DNA of 64,000 nt, from assembly GCA_024138025.1 (NCBI GenBank), contig JAMXBD010001212.1, forward strand, positions 372,001 to 436,000. Reading direction: 5' to 3'. This document shows, piece after piece, positions 23,008-35,212 of this stretch. Each line of letters starts with the position of its first letter. The stretch's first letter is position 1. Source of the DNA: Combretum micranthum (lineage: Eukaryota; Streptophyta; Magnoliopsida; Myrtales; Combretaceae). The position numbers and the translations under genes are program-made. The notes under the pieces were generated by a model that searched no databases, was not told the origin of the DNA, and saw nothing but the letters and a program-made list of their open reading frames with translations.

Positions 23008-23698
23008 CAGGGTCTAAGAATTGAGTTTCCATAAATTGAAATTTATATTGTTTTTAATTTCATAATGAAAACATAATAAGGTTGCAAGTGGTGGAATTTA
23101 AAGGTGTGATGTATGGAGATCACAATTCCAAATTCTTGCAGTAAAATCGGTTCCCCCAATCATAAGTTATTCAATCTTTATGGAAGTGGAACCAACAAAT
23201 GGCATATATTCGATTCCTGAACTTGCACTCACGTACAAAAAATTGTGAGGAAAATGATAATAAGATATATATATATATATATACACGCACACACATATTT
23301 TTCACATATTCATAAAAAATTCCCCAAACTTATAAAGGATAAAAGTAATGCAAATAATTCGATATCAAAACAAATTATGAAGTTGCAATAATTGGATCAT
23401 AGCATAATGACATAAATAATTAGACGTAGCAAAAGAGATCTTGTAAGATAAATGGTGACATCCGTCCACAAAAGATTATGAATTGTTAAAGGACCCAAAA
23501 CATGACTAACGAGTTCTACAAATGTAAAACTATAATCTACTCAAAGCTTGAAGGTTAAATCTAATTTATGAGAAACATATATATTCACAAACAAATATGA
23601 ATTATTAAACAACCCAAACCTAGCTAACTAGTCCTAAAAAAGTATAACCGTAATCTACTCAAAGCTTAAGAGTCAAATCAAGTCCATGAGGATCATCT
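22446..23698. other. Intergenic with microsatellites
   Basis: An (ATT)n run at 22974-23005 and an (AT)n run followed by ACACGCACACACA at about 23264-23297. The (AT)n run is longer in copy 2. A near-duplicate phrase CTACTCAAAGCTTGAAGG/TTAAGAG appears at about 23537 and 23656. No gene is recognised. Confidence 0.5.
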
Positions 23699-24339
23699 CT
23701 AATTTTTATGAAAATCTACTTCCTCTTTTGGCGAATCATTCTCTATCTTTGCAACATTGCTTGTATACAACATTGTAGTCAAATTTAATAAATCATTATA
23801 GGCTCGAACATTCTTCTTCATTCTCATTGTAGCATAAAGAAATTGTTGAATATTCAGATCACAAGCTTGCCCTGGATTTCCAATTAGGTAGTTGCTAGGG
23901 AAAACACTGAAATATTGTTGGTGATAAGGCATTTGAACCATGGTTTCACATTAAATAACAAGTGGTTGACGAGCTCCGTAAATACGCATCAATTCGCTTA
24001 ATAATTATGTTGAGGATGTTTGGATTTAGAATATTCTAACCCTTTGCGTTGTTTCATGATAGCACACTCTTTAACTTGTTTGCATATTGGTGTCCCCCTA
24101 GAGCTTGCGAGTTAGAAAACTCCCTACTGCAAAAAGGGCATGGGAAAAACCTAGCTTTTGGTCGCTTCTCTACGAACAAAGACTTTATTTCCCTTAAGAG
24201 GATATGAGCTTGTCACCTCATCTAATTTTGCCTTCACCTTAAAGCAATTCTTCTCTAATTTCTTGCATTGAGCAATCTCTTGAGAGTTTGTTGAGGCATT
24301 AGAAATTGAATGGTGAGGTTCTAGCCTAGATTACTCCAT
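23699..24339 (-). pseudogene. C2H2 zinc-finger protein (QALGGH type) pseudogene, copy 1
   Basis: Read on the minus strand from the ATG at 24339, the frame has a stop at codon 3, then SRLEPHHSISNASTNSQEIA and a Lys-rich stretch. A frameshift near 24160 precedes the finger [31 protein letters not shown] is the diagnostic core of plant single-finger C2H2 factors, which bind DNA through this helix. The second zinc-ligand His of the usual HQNAH is replaced by Asn (HQYAN), so zinc binding should be lost. After the finger, a stop follows. An open 80-codon frame (MVQMPYHQQYFSVFPSNYLI onward) may be the remnant of the C-terminal region. Nonsense, frameshift and ligand loss together show it is dead. 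Confidence 0.8.
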
Positions 24340-25606
24340 GCTATATTATCAAAGATGTTAAAGTGAGAAATCCAGGGTTAAAACTAGCTAGAGTTCTACA
24401 ATATATAGAGAGTTTGAGTTGAGTAATTAAAAATTTAAACTTATGGAAGGAAAGCTCGTTTTCCCTTAATGGCATTATATATATATATAATTAGTACTAT
24501 ATTAGAAAATTGAGGTCAATAAATATTGTAATAATAGTATGTTAAGGTACGCACCATAACAACATTGCATATTTACAAAATTTGGTCATACTTATTCTCT
24601 TTGGAGTAAATACAAATACGGAAAAAAAAGTGAATATTGCCTTACTTTAATTGATTCCACTTTGGGTTAACTCTAGATCTAGGTAGTTTCTTAGAAAGAA
24701 TAATGATTAATCAAAGTCACCAACCTTATCCAATTGTCAATCAAAATAAAACTCACTGGTGACGGATTTTATAAAAAAACAGATAAAGAATTAATAAAAT
24801 TAGAGCGAAAAGAATCCTCTACATAATTTTATTGAAATTTTATAAAGAAACTAGGATCTAATCCATTATTGGAACTTCTTTTTTCCAAAGATAGAAGTCC
24901 ACAAGAGCAACGAGTAGCACACAACTGTTGAGCAATATATTTGCATGGTTAATTAACAAAATGAGAAAACGTAAGGCATGGTCATGCCGTGCTGGTATTA
25001 ATATCGAAATTAAATTAATTAAAAAAGAAATTAGTGTAAAAAATTTAAGGAGTCAAGTATAGTTAAAAAAAATCTAAATCGTTCACTAATGTAGTGGAAC
25101 CGATCCTGTTGTAACTGCGATGATACATTTTTTCTTAATTATATACACCCTTGGCCAACACATGTGCGCCTAATGTGTATCAACTAAGAACACACATATC
25201 TGAATTGAATTTGATTGGAAACGGTTAGGCATGCAATCAGATGGACATCTCTAAAAACAAATCGATCGAATCGAGAACTGAGCTATATGTAAATTTTGGT
25301 TCGATTCGATGTAAACGATTTATGGTTTAGTTTAAGATCCTGAACCAATCCATACGATTTGAAATGTACTAAACTATTTTACATATTAAAAAAAATTCAA
25401 ATATTATATTGTTACTAATTAATCCAATTCTATTATTTAGTTAATTATTAGTTTATATAATTGTTAATGTGTTAATTAAAATTTGTGTTAATTCTATCGA
25501 GATCTGACTCATGGCATGAGTTCCATCTGTAGTGGGAAATTATGCCAAGAGATCACTAAGGTTTGAGACTTAATAGCCTTAGGTGGTATAACAGTAATGT
25601 AGAATT
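24340..25606. other. Intergenic, AT-rich
   Basis: A stretch at about 25250-25390 with repeated CGAATCGAG/GGTTCGATTCGATG-like phrases resembles the ends of decayed non-autonomous elements, but no boundaries could be fixed. Bases just left of 25606 are the degraded continuation of the Gag relic. No gene is recognised. Confidence 0.4.
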
Positions 25607-26867
25607 CTACCAACAAAAGTAGCCATTTAGCAATCCTTCCTGATAAGGCCGATCGCGGTAGCAAATATTTGATGGGATCAGAGTTAGTTCTTTCTCGGCA
25701 CAGACGTCTTGAATATCCAACGAACGTTCCCTGAAATGCTCGATGTAGTCCATAATATCTTCCTTCGGCTTCTGTCGTGTTCTTCCCATATCAATGATGG
25801 TGACCCGCTCTTGAGTAGAGAGGAACTTCTTCAAGAACAACTTGCATGTGGTTCCCCATGAATTAAATGACCTTGGGGAGGAGATTGACATACCAGGTGT
25901 ATGCCTTCTTAGTCAAAGACTTAGAGAATTTTTTTAGCTTTAAGTCGTCGTCAAACCCGTAGACTTCCAATGTTTCAATGAATTTGAGCAAGTGTTCTTT
26001 AGCACTGCCTTTCTTGCCATCAAATAACATGAATTTAGGACTAACATAGTCCTTTAGGTAAGGTTTTGTAGCAATTTTGTGGTGGTACAAAATCTTCAAG
26101 TCTAGCATTCCTACAAAAGACTTAGCTTGAATCTCCTTCAAATAAATGTCCAAGTCTTCCTTAGTTATAAAGGATTCCCTTGGCATAGACGTTGATGGTA
26201 TAGCTGGGGCAGTTGGAATAGCCAATGCAACAGGTGGAGTCAATGCAGTCGGTGCAATTGATGCTACCGATGCAATTGGAGGAGTCGATACTTGAGGAGG
26301 ATTAGAATTAGGTGAGGGAGTGATCTCACTCAGGCTGGCACGAGAGTGCTCATGTGAGGACGACGACTGGCCAAATTGAGATCTTGTATTATCTGCTTCA
26401 GAGGCTGGTTGCTGCTCAACTAAAACCTATGGTGATGGGGTTTGCACATTTATCCCTCGAGGCATATTTGTCTGAATGGTAGGAGTGGTGGTAGGCTGGG
26501 ATAAGGAAGGGGTGCTTTGCTGCGTAACTGGGATGGGGCCTAGTATGACTGCAACTTAGAATGCATCAGCATTAGTAGCCATCCTTGGTATGAGACTAGT
26601 GAGTGCAGTCAAGAACTGGTTTAGAGCATGAGAATTCTCTTAAATGGTTCGCGTCATCTCTGCATTGCTTTCTTGTATAGCATGTATTACTTGTGCGTTG
26701 TCAACAATGATGCCTGGCATGCCAACAATAGGATTAGCATTGACATTGAGGTTGACATCTTCTAATGCTAGCATGTCTAGATTAATAGTATTAGGGTTAG
26801 GGTTACTAACGTCTCTATTCATGTTGTCGTCAATGTTACTTGGCTTTCTTCTTGGAGGTGCCATCAC
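25607..26867 (-). pseudogene. Ty3/gypsy-type Gag relic, copy 1
   Basis: On the minus strand from 26867 the frame begins M-MAPPRRKPSNIDDN and runs through a Pro/Thr/Ser-rich linker with in-frame stops. It then continues TKEDLDIYLKEIQAKSF, FDGKKGSAKEHLLKFIE, VYGFDDDLKLKKFSKSLTKK and AYTWYVNLLPKVI. After a further break come SFNSWGTTCKLFLKKFLSTQ, ERVTIIDMGRTRQKPKEDIM and DYIEHFRERSLDIQ. This is the retrotransposon Gag core of plant gypsy elements, the capsid protein that packages the RNA. Several stops and a frame change make it non-functional. Protease, RT and integrase are absent beyond 25607. An LTR-like region lies immediately upstream (26911-27526), as expected for a 5' LTR. Confidence 0.88.
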
Positions 26868-26910
26868 GACTCTGTCAAAATCCTTAATTCCCTAATGGAG
26901 TTGCCAAAAA

Positions 26911-27526
26911 TGTAGATGTAGGGTTTTTGTTGATAGCGGTCACGCATGCATCGTGTAGATCCTATGTCTAGCACGTGACTTTGAAGTGTTGCTGAGGAAA
27001 TGACACTTGATGAGGGGATGGCTTAGAGAGAATGACAGGGGAGGAGGAACATGTAATCTTAGTGTCTCAAATGCACAAGTGGTAGGTAAAGGAGCTTGAG
27101 TAGACATCGCAGGTCAACCTTACAGTTCTTGAGCAATTGGAGTAGAAATCACTTGAGTTGGCTTATTTGATCTTCCTAAATAGAACCTCCTTTATAAACT
27201 GTTGTTTGTCTTCTCTCTCCAAAAGTTGCAAATGAGGAGGAATGACTGAGTATTTATAGACACTTGGCATGGATGACGACCGTCTGATCACCTCAATGAT
27301 TAACGGATGAGATGGAGTAAGCTCAATTCATGTTTATCCTGAATGAGTTTCTCATAAGCGAAAACCAACAGTCATCTCCTGTGTGTGCATGAGCCTACCT
27401 AAGAAAGGTTGAATACAATGGACCGGTCTAACAATCCCTGTTCCAACCCCACTAAGCCAAATCTCCTCAAGCCATCCAAATAATTGAACTGGACTCATCA
27501 GACCCTGTCACTGAGCCCATGAGTCA
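26911..27526 (-). mobile_element. LTR of the truncated gypsy element, copy 1
   Basis: Bounded by TG at 26911 and CA at 27526 as read on the plus strand. It lies 5' of the Gag relic, separated by a primer-site-like leader (minus strand TTTTTGGCAACTCCATTAGG). On the minus strand it contains TCTATAAATACTCAGTC (27251-27260 core), a TATA box, followed by T/C-rich leader sequence, as in an LTR U3/R region. The second LTR was not found, so the boundaries are inferred from TG/CA ends and position only. Confidence 0.55.
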
Positions 27527-27567
27527 AGCTTAAATAAATAAATAATATTATATATTTTAAGCCCATT

Positions 27568-29065
27568 TACAACTACTTATTTAATTATTCGAGATCGACG
27601 TAGGTTGGGTTCAATGATAATTTTTTCTTTTTTTAAATTTAATTTGTGAGGAACTGAAATTCATGAGAATTATCAAGGCAAATAGTCAAGCTGCAGGTGG
27701 GATTAGGTATTATATCACATCTGAGGCCAAGGATGTGAAGGAGAAGGATGACCCAAAGCCACAAGTGTACCAGTTACGTTTGTCATACTTTTATCTGTAT
27801 CGAATCAGCATCGATTTGGTATCCGTTTGATTTAGTTAATTAATTAGTAAAAACTATTGATTTTTCTTCAATATCATAACTGTATCGGTTCAAGTATCTA
27901 TTTGGTTTGAAAATGATGCCAAAACGATACCAAAATGATGATCCAAAGCCAAAGGTGTACCTGTAATGTGTATTTAAAGGTATTAAACATGATGACATCC
28001 GTATCGAGGTTTTCAGGCGTAAAACATCTTCCCCAGTTGCTTCCTCCTCTTCCTAGAGGGCAAATTCATGTAATTTATTTTGTTCTCTACTTTCTTTTTT
28101 TAATTTACCTAGACTAAATATATAATGATTCTTATCTACTTTACTATCTAGTATTAGTCAAAATGAGACATGAATTGCTTGAATCTGTTGTTAGTTGATG
28201 CTGATTAAGTGTATAATGGTTATGAATGTTCCATGCTATATGATATACACACAAGCTTTTTCTTCCTTTCTTTATTATTATTATCATCATGCTTGGACTG
28301 GACAAGGTTTTGAAGATATTAGTCAATTGATTTTTGTGTGGTGAACTGATCAATAAGATTTGAGTATTTAGGTTTGATGTATCTAATAGAGTATGGTCTT
28401 TTTATGTGTAGATACTTTATGGGGTAATTTCTAGTTTTATGATTGGCTAAAATAAAAATATTAAAAGATAACACAGGGTTATCTCTATAAATAGTGGTTA
28501 TGGTCCCCAGGTTACGCGTACAATTTTTTTCCTAATTTCTTTTGAATCTCATCATCAGAGAGTGTAGAGAGAAAATTAAAAGGATCTCTCAAGAAAAACA
28601 TGTTGATCTAGAAAACCAATCGCACGACTTTAAAGTCATTGATTGCTATGAATTTAGGTATGCTTCTGCTTATTTATTTGTAATTCTTAATGATTAAACA
28701 TAAACGATCTAAGGTTTTATATATGATGGTTTTTTATAAAAGGTTAATCTGGATCTAACCAGCCTCTCATCCTAGTGAAGAACTTTATGAAGTCCAAGCA
28801 AGGAAAGGGTTTTGATGTCTTTATATGGCACTATGTTTGCAACTATGTTTACCATTGGTATTATTCAGTATCATCATCTCTACTTTGCAAGGAGGAAGAG
28901 GTCAAGTTGCATGTGGAACTCTTCTTGACTAAAATTACTCAAAGTAGGATTATAGATATAGATTAATCTATATGAACAACATGCCTTGTAGTATTATCAA
29001 CTATCATTAGGTAAGTCTTCTTTACTAAGAAAGTCGAGGCAATCGAGACCTTGATATTGATAACA
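27568..29065 (+). repeat. Decayed partial duplicate of the cystatin-related locus, copy 1
   Basis: Homology to the cystatin-related gene resumes in intron 2 (TTAATTATTCGAGA at about 27579). It covers exon 3 and then matches downstream segments of the parent locus (28290-28370 to 14605-14690; 28757-29065 to 15350-15660). Exons 1 and 2 are missing. The stretch 28380-28756 has no counterpart in the parent locus. It contains TCTATAAATAGTGG near 28480 and may be an inserted LTR or other element. Confidence 0.75.
27648..28056 (+). pseudogene. Cystatin-related exon 3 pseudogene, copy 1
   Basis: The frame E-E-L-K-F-M-R-I-I-K-A-N, G-G-I-R-Y-Y-I-T-S-E-A-K-D-V-K and D-P-K-P-Q-V-Y-Q-L matches exon 3 of the intact gene. 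It is then interrupted by about 155 bp of unrelated sequence rich in TATCTGTATCG-like motifs. After the interruption, a diverged second version of the last 30 bases (GATGATCCAAAGCCAAAGGT...) appears and exon homology resumes through D-D-I-R-I-E-V-F-R, S-S-P-V-A-S-S-S-S and a TAG at 28054-28056. Missing exons, the interruption and a stop in the rejoined region make it non-functional. Confidence 0.85.
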
Positions 29066-32000
29066 TGTTGATGATGCTAATTTATGGATGATAATTAATT
29101 AGAATTTCCTATATATAGTTTGTCAAGGTAGAATCAATCTTATTACACATATTCATATTAGCATAAAGACTCGAAAAATAGTGGAAGAAATTGACAGCAG
29201 TCGCCTAGCAAATTGGATTTGGATATATATTATATATGAATGGTCCAATGGGCTAGTATTGATTAGTTTTAAATATTATTTATTTCCACGCTACAAGGTA
29301 TTATTATTCGTGTAGTCATTCCCTAAGTCTTAACTCATCATGGATTGCATCAGACGTTGCATTGGATACCCTATGGGAAATGTAAATAGATCGTTTTTAC
29401 TACTTTACTATGGGTTGGTATTAGGCACCCTTAATCGAGCACAAAATATACTAACTATCACTTTTTGATCTAGCACAAAATACACTAATCTAGTACAAAT
29501 ACATTGCACCTAACACTAGCGATCTAGTACTCTTGATTTAGCACAAAATATATTAACCCAGCACTTTGACTTAGTACAAAATTTACTAACCTAGCACTTC
29601 GTGCTAAGTCCACTTGTGCACAAGTCGAGCATAAATGACTTAACCTAATAATTTCAAATTTTACTACATCAAATTCTTTAGAATTTAAAATGGACAAATG
29701 ACATTATGAGAATTTTTTTTCCTCTCTATTTAGATTTATTTTTTCAATTCGCCCATATTCATTTATTTTTTAAATCTCAATTACAACATATTCATATTAG
29801 CATAATTCTTCTTCCTTTCTTTTCTTACATGGGAGAATGTTCACATTAATAACTTGTTTATTTCGCAGAATGAAATAAAAGGAAAATCAAATTTCAATTC
29901 AGTAGCAACATATTAGAGTTGTAATAACTTTACACATTAGTTATAACATTTAGTTGATATAAAATATAAAGCAAGTAAATATTTGAAGGTAAATATATAT
30001 ATATATATATCTAATGACCTAAAGCCTTGGAAAGATGATCATTGTATAAATGATAATTACAAATTTGAATAGCAATTTATGTGTATAAAGATATGAATTA
30101 CTCTTAATTATTTTGCATTGTTCTCAGTGTTTGAAATATAACTAAATACCGTAATAATAGCTTTACTTAGAATAAGAAAGAAATAAATAGTTATTTCCTC
30201 ATATGAGCATACTATAGCTTTTTTATTATTATGTTTTATAAGTTGTTAATTTTATTATATTTGAGTTATTAACTTTTTTTTTCCAATTTTTCTTTTCAAT
30301 CATCATTTATGTGTGCTAACTACTTATTGGTTAACGAAAATTACTTTAATTAAATAATATGGGTAAATTGTAAATACACCTTAAATTTATCATATTTGCA
30401 CCTTGATCCCTTATGTTTAAACTTTGCATTTATGTTTCCACTGTGGGCAAATGATATTGTCTTCTGAGCTCCTCATCCCCAGTTTATCATTACATGTCAC
30501 TCCTTGCAGCCACCTTGTTAAAATTAAAACTCATGTCATTTGTTTGCTTGTTATTTTCATAGAAAATGTTATTAATCTAAAGAAAAACATACAATTATAA
30601 TAAACACTACATCTATATTATTAAAGCTAAAAGGATTTTTTTTTCTTCTTTTATGTCTACTATAAATATAATTTTTAATTTACAATTTTTCAAATTTAAT
30701 CTGACAGTCTACAGGTTATTTTGTGCCTCTCCTTACATGTTGTACAGCGTTGTGGACTAAGCACATGCACAATTATATTGATTCAAAACTGCAATTTTTA
30801 GGTAATTAATTTTAAATTTTTAGTTCATTATATTGATTGCATAAATGATATTCACATGTACCAACCAAAAAAGCATGAAAATGGAAAATTTACAAATCTA
30901 AGAGATACATACTGCCATTTAAAACCTCTTAGACTACCATTAAATTTTTTATTTTGAAATTTTTTGGGCCAGGTTTTTATTTTGATTTTGAAATGGTTAT
31001 ATATGTCGGGAAAAAAAATCTATATTATAAACTTTGTGAATTTTACCTTTGCTTTCGCCAATTGTATGTTTTAAATACAAAATAGTGCCATCTCTTTTTT
31101 TTTTCCCCCATAATTAATGTGTTAGAATGTAATTACTAGGAGTTTGTCACTTTGGATCGGTTTTATTTGATTTTTTGTCTATCCATATTGTTTTCACCTT
31201 TATAATAGCTAAAATTTATAATTAGGTAAAAATCCATATATGTTGTATTAAGAAGATTACTTTAATGCCTTTGATATTTTCTTATAATAGTAGCTATATA
31301 TATAACTTGATTGGAAAGTCTCAATTTATCACATTAATATATAATTATATTATTCAGCAGTCCTTTCATATATACATATATATATATATATATTGTAGAT
31401 GATCATTTCGGTAATTAGTCTTTTGGCCCAATCTAATATCATAGGCCAGTCTTCTAGACTAGTGATAGGGCTTAGAAGACCAAGTCCAATAAGGGATATC
31501 ATACGAAGATTTAGCTTGGTAGGCTCGAAACAAGAATCGTTGGACTAGTTTATTTTACTCTTGGGCTAATTCGATTTTCTTGTGCGAGAAAAATAGACTC
31601 TAAAAATGTCTTCCTAGGTTAATTTGGGCTTCATTTGGCTAAATTAGGACCTATGTGGACTAAAATGAGCCTTAAGCCCTTTTATATTGAAAATAGGCGA
31701 TTTTAAATCAATAATGGACTTCTTTTATATTATAAAAACCATTAGGCTCTTTCCAAACCCATTTGCAAGTCCATCCCATTACTAAAGAAAATAATGCTTC
31801 AATCTCAGCCGTCGAATCTTTGGAAACGATCCAAAGGATGGTGCCAACTTCCAACATCTATAGACAGAAGGCTACTCTTCTCATCCAAGTCAGGATTCTG
31901 CATACTGCTAAGATAGAGGGTAACGCAAAAACTTTGTTGAAATAACTTCAGAAAGAATCAAAGCAATTAATTCACTAAGAAGAAGTCAAAACGATAAAAT

Positions 32001-32860
32001 CTATCTGATTTAATCTTCATCACACTATTTATTGTTGTTGTTGCTGCTCATCGCATCATTCACTCAAAAGTTTAAACAAAAGCGATTCTTCTTCAATTAC
32101 CGAATGCATGACAATTTCCATATATTCATAGTTGTTTTCTATCAATTGTTTGTGCTTAAAAGCAAAAGTTAACAAAACATATGGGTTAAATTGTAAATAG
32201 GAGAACGTTCTTTAACTATCAAACTTAATTAATCGACTTATTTATTTCTGGTGGCATAAATTTGTTGATTTTATTTAAATAAATAACAACGTGTGTTTTC
32301 TTTTTCTTTTATCAATTTATTACAAAATAGATAAAAATTACTAATAGATGCAGGCGTACATCGCATATGTAAAAGTTGGATACAACAATATAATAAAATT
32401 TAAAACATGATGTAACTACTGGATCAAACTATATACATAAACAATAATTAAGAAGATCAAAAGTAAACAATATAAAAATACTTCAAAAAAAGGATATATG
32501 ATTAAAGTAACATGTAATATATGCATTTATTAAAATAAAATACAACGATGCTAATCACATTCTATGTTTTCTACAAATAATTGCATTTAGTTTGAACATC
32601 GAGAGATTATCATAAACTATGGATAATATTATAATTAGGATTTTTTATATAAAATATCCAATTTGCAAAATATCATTCAATTATGTTTACATTACTAATG
32701 TCATTTGATGGTAAAAAATCATTTTTCTGGAATTTATAATACCTATTGAATGATCAGATACTGGACTGACATCTGCTCCATTTTATGATTCCTCTTTCAT
32801 TTAGGCATGTTTACTTCACACAAAAACGGTTTCTGATCTTCCTTTGATATTTCCTATAGT
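29066..32860. other. AT-rich intergenic DNA with a motif cluster and a possible LTR remnant
   Basis: The AGCACAAAATA motif cluster (29433-29640) is listed separately. (AT)n runs lie at 29994-30010 and 31370-31393. From about 31394 to 32110 the base composition rises and a TTATATTATAAAAACCATTAG TATA-like region (about 31726) is followed by a leader-like stretch, reminiscent of a solo LTR. I could not fix its ends. No gene is recognised. Confidence 0.4.
29433..29640. repeat. Cluster of degenerate (T)AGCACAAAATA-type repeats with two short palindromes, copy 1
   Basis: Five to six copies of an approximately 18-22 base motif, TAGCACAAAATAYAYTAA or TAGTACAAA..., occur between 29433 and 29590 at irregular spacing. 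They are followed by the palindromes TAGCACTTCGTGCTA (29592-29606) and ACTTGTGCACAAGT (29612-29625). Spacing and sequence are too irregular for a CRISPR or ordinary satellite. They may be binding-site-like subterminal repeats of an unrecognised element. Confidence 0.65.
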
Positions 32861-33088
32861 TAAAACCTTTGGATTGTCAAACCATCAAGAGATTGTTGAT
32901 CGAAAATTTGAAACGTGATTTCAATTTATCATGTTCCTCTAGTATTTTCTGTGGTATAAGCCAGCATCACCAGTGGCAACATGCTGTTGTTGCGCTCCAC
33001 AATCACTTACTATTAATGCCACTGCTGGCATCCTTTGAATTTCTTGCAGTAATATGAGAGAACCACAATGTTTCAATTGTAATAAACT

Positions 33089-33316
33089 TCAAAAAATGTT
33101 CAGGAAACATTTTCCATGAAAGAAACACCCGTTGCATATCATGTTACTTTCCACAGCCACCTGTTTTTTATCATCTAAATCAACTCTACTTTTTACATCA
33201 TAGGTCTGCAAGTTTTTGGAAGTCTCGAGCTTATCATTTCCTAATCTGGCAACTTCGGGAGGGGATATAGGTTGCATTCCGTGCCAATGGCTCTCATGCT
33301 GCAATAATAGCTGCCA
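33089..33316 (-). CDS. Unidentified exon-like ORF, copy 1
   Basis: On the minus strand, after a TTTTGGCAG acceptor-like site, an open frame runs LLLQHESHWHGMQPISPPEV, ARLGNDKLETSKNLQT and then DDKKQVAVESNMICNGCFFH. It ends at 33089. Copy 2 keeps the frame, with one amino-acid region shortened by an in-frame deletion and a substitution. No family is recognised, and no convincing neighbouring exons could be joined to it. It could be an exon of a gene whose rest has decayed. Function is not assigned. Confidence 0.3.
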   Translation of the reverse strand, partial: WQLLLQHESHWHGMQPISPPEVARLGNDKLETSKNLQTYDVKSRVDLDDKKQVAVESNMICNGCFFHGKCFLNIF

Positions 33317-35212
33317 AAAGGTATCCTAATTTTTTGCCATAATCAACTACCTAACTGGTTCAAGCTCGACTCAACTATTCTTCAATTAAATTTGAGTAAA
33401 AATCTTGTAAACCGGCTTCGTTCATTTGCACTACTACTAAAAAGTGAAAACACAGGATAATAATCCTACTCCTATATATGTTTGGTTACATCACATTTAG
33501 AACAAAATAGAAAAAATAAAATAATATTTGCTAAAATATGGCTTTAATTCCTTGATGTAAAGATATAGATAACGAATGAACAATAAATTAAAATAATAGT
33601 TCAAGTAAATAGACATGGCAAGTTTTGTAATTATAAGAAAATGTCAGGTATTCTTTAGTATATAAACTATTTGCTGAAGCACTATAGCGGAATGTTTTAT
33701 AATACTCGTAGAGGTCCACGATATGAAGCAAATGTTTCCTCTCGCAACTTCACCATCCAAATAGGTTCAGACCCCTAAAATGAGATCTCCTTCCTGCAAT
33801 CACATATATTACCATGTACAGAACATATGAAATATCATACAACTGAGCCAAGGTTGAAAACCATCCCATCTATCATTCAAACGACTAAGGCTAATAATCT
33901 CACTACAATCGAGATTTCAACACATAAAATGGAAGGTCTTATACATGGAATTATAAAATATCCCAATTGTGAAAAATATGCAATGTATACATGTCTAAAT
34001 GATTTAGTAGGCATACAATTTAAGTCATGTTTTCTCCATCATATTTAATCTTGCACTGATCCAATCTCAAAACCCTTGTTCCACCTCCACATTTTTGCAG
34101 AAACTAGAGGCAGCGCTGTGAATTGCCCCCCCCCAAACATGCCCTTGATACATTCCCACCATAAAAGGGCATCTTCAGCATCCATCCATGAAGCAAACTA
34201 CTGAACTTCCAATTGGTTGCCACAACCTAATCTGGTATAATTATTTAGTTTTTCCAATGGCTGCAAACGGAAGGCATCCTAAGAATCTGAAAACCAAACA
34301 TTAAATAGACCTTAAGAAAACAGGCAAAATAAAGTAGTAGAAGATATAAGATAACATGAATAAAAGTGACAGAGACAGCATGACTACAACTTTAGCAAAG
34401 TCAAGGGAAAAGTAGCAGCAACTCAAGAGGCCCAATGCCTAAGATCATTCAGAAGCAAGATAGCATAAACTTAAAAAGTATCAAGTGAAAGGGATGTGAT
34501 TTTACGAATCTATGATTCCTAATAATCTAAGATAACAACAAAAAAAAAAAAAGGAAATTTTCATGTTTGCAATCTGAAGCCTTCTTGTAACCATGAATTC
34601 CATCCTCTACATCAAATTAACCATATAGCCACTGAGTTAACAGCAACCACCCTTCAAAGGATTGGGCATTTACACTCCCCCTAACACATACACTCAAGAG
34701 GCATTCATCCAATTGGTCGAAACTAGGGAAAATACTTGTGCAAACAGGATTTATATAAACCTAACCACAAACAGCACGGCAAATGGCACATAAACAGCAC
34801 ATGGAATTAGCATTAACCACATGTACCAATATAAGCATGCCACATATCAAATAGTTTGTAACAGAATCTATATAAAACCAATCCACACATGAATTATCCT
34901 GATATTACAAAAGTAATGTTACACTAATCAAAGAGTAACACTATCACTGAATGATGTAGAGACAAACTCATAGCAAACATCAATTTAAATATGTAGTAGT
35001 CCTTAAGATATCTCCACATCATGGTTGATTATGAACTATATTCCAACACAACATCATTATTTTTTAAAATCTAATCTTGGCCAAAAATGTTCTGCGATTT
35101 TCAATATAGTAGGTTGCTAGTGGAAATAACTTGCAACCATTGCTTTAGACAGATTAAAAAGTAATAAACAAAATAATTTTAGTACAAATCTCACCATCAA
35201 GCTCATTACCTG
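33317..35212. other. Intergenic; possible exon remnant with a variable poly-C tract
   Basis: A minus-strand open stretch at about 34060-34200 reads WMDAEDALLWWECIKGMFGG and onward. It contains a C9 run (34126-34134) that is C7 in copy 2 (63737-63743), which would shift the frame. A plus-strand 73-codon ORF at 33827-34048 is identical in both copies but has no recognisable feature. Nothing else is supported. Confidence 0.35.

Noticed and set aside
26792..26815. Telomere-like TTAGGG repeats
   Set aside because: Only two units of a non-plant-type hexamer, lying inside the Gag relic where they encode Asn-Pro repeats on the minus strand.
26644..26895. 83-codon plus-strand hydrophobic ORF
   Set aside because: It is antisense to the N-terminal part of the Gag relic; its hydrophobicity follows from the complementary codons.
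28440..28720. Solo LTR with TATA box (TCTATAAATAGTGG)
   Set aside because: The TATA-like element and leader-like texture are suggestive, but no TG/CA ends, target duplication or primer site could be fixed. It is mentioned only as a possible insertion.
29433..29640. CRISPR-like array
   Set aside because: The motif copies are degenerate, irregularly spaced and in a plant nuclear context. There are no uniform spacers or cas genes.
31394..32110. Solo LTR of another retrotransposon
   Set aside because: Composition and a TATA-like region hint at it, but no boundaries or second copy within the window (other than the long repeat) were found.
33827..34048. 73-codon plus-strand ORF, identical in both copies
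   Set aside because: Identity is explained by the long repeat itself. Composition is not protein-like, and no domain or splice context is present.
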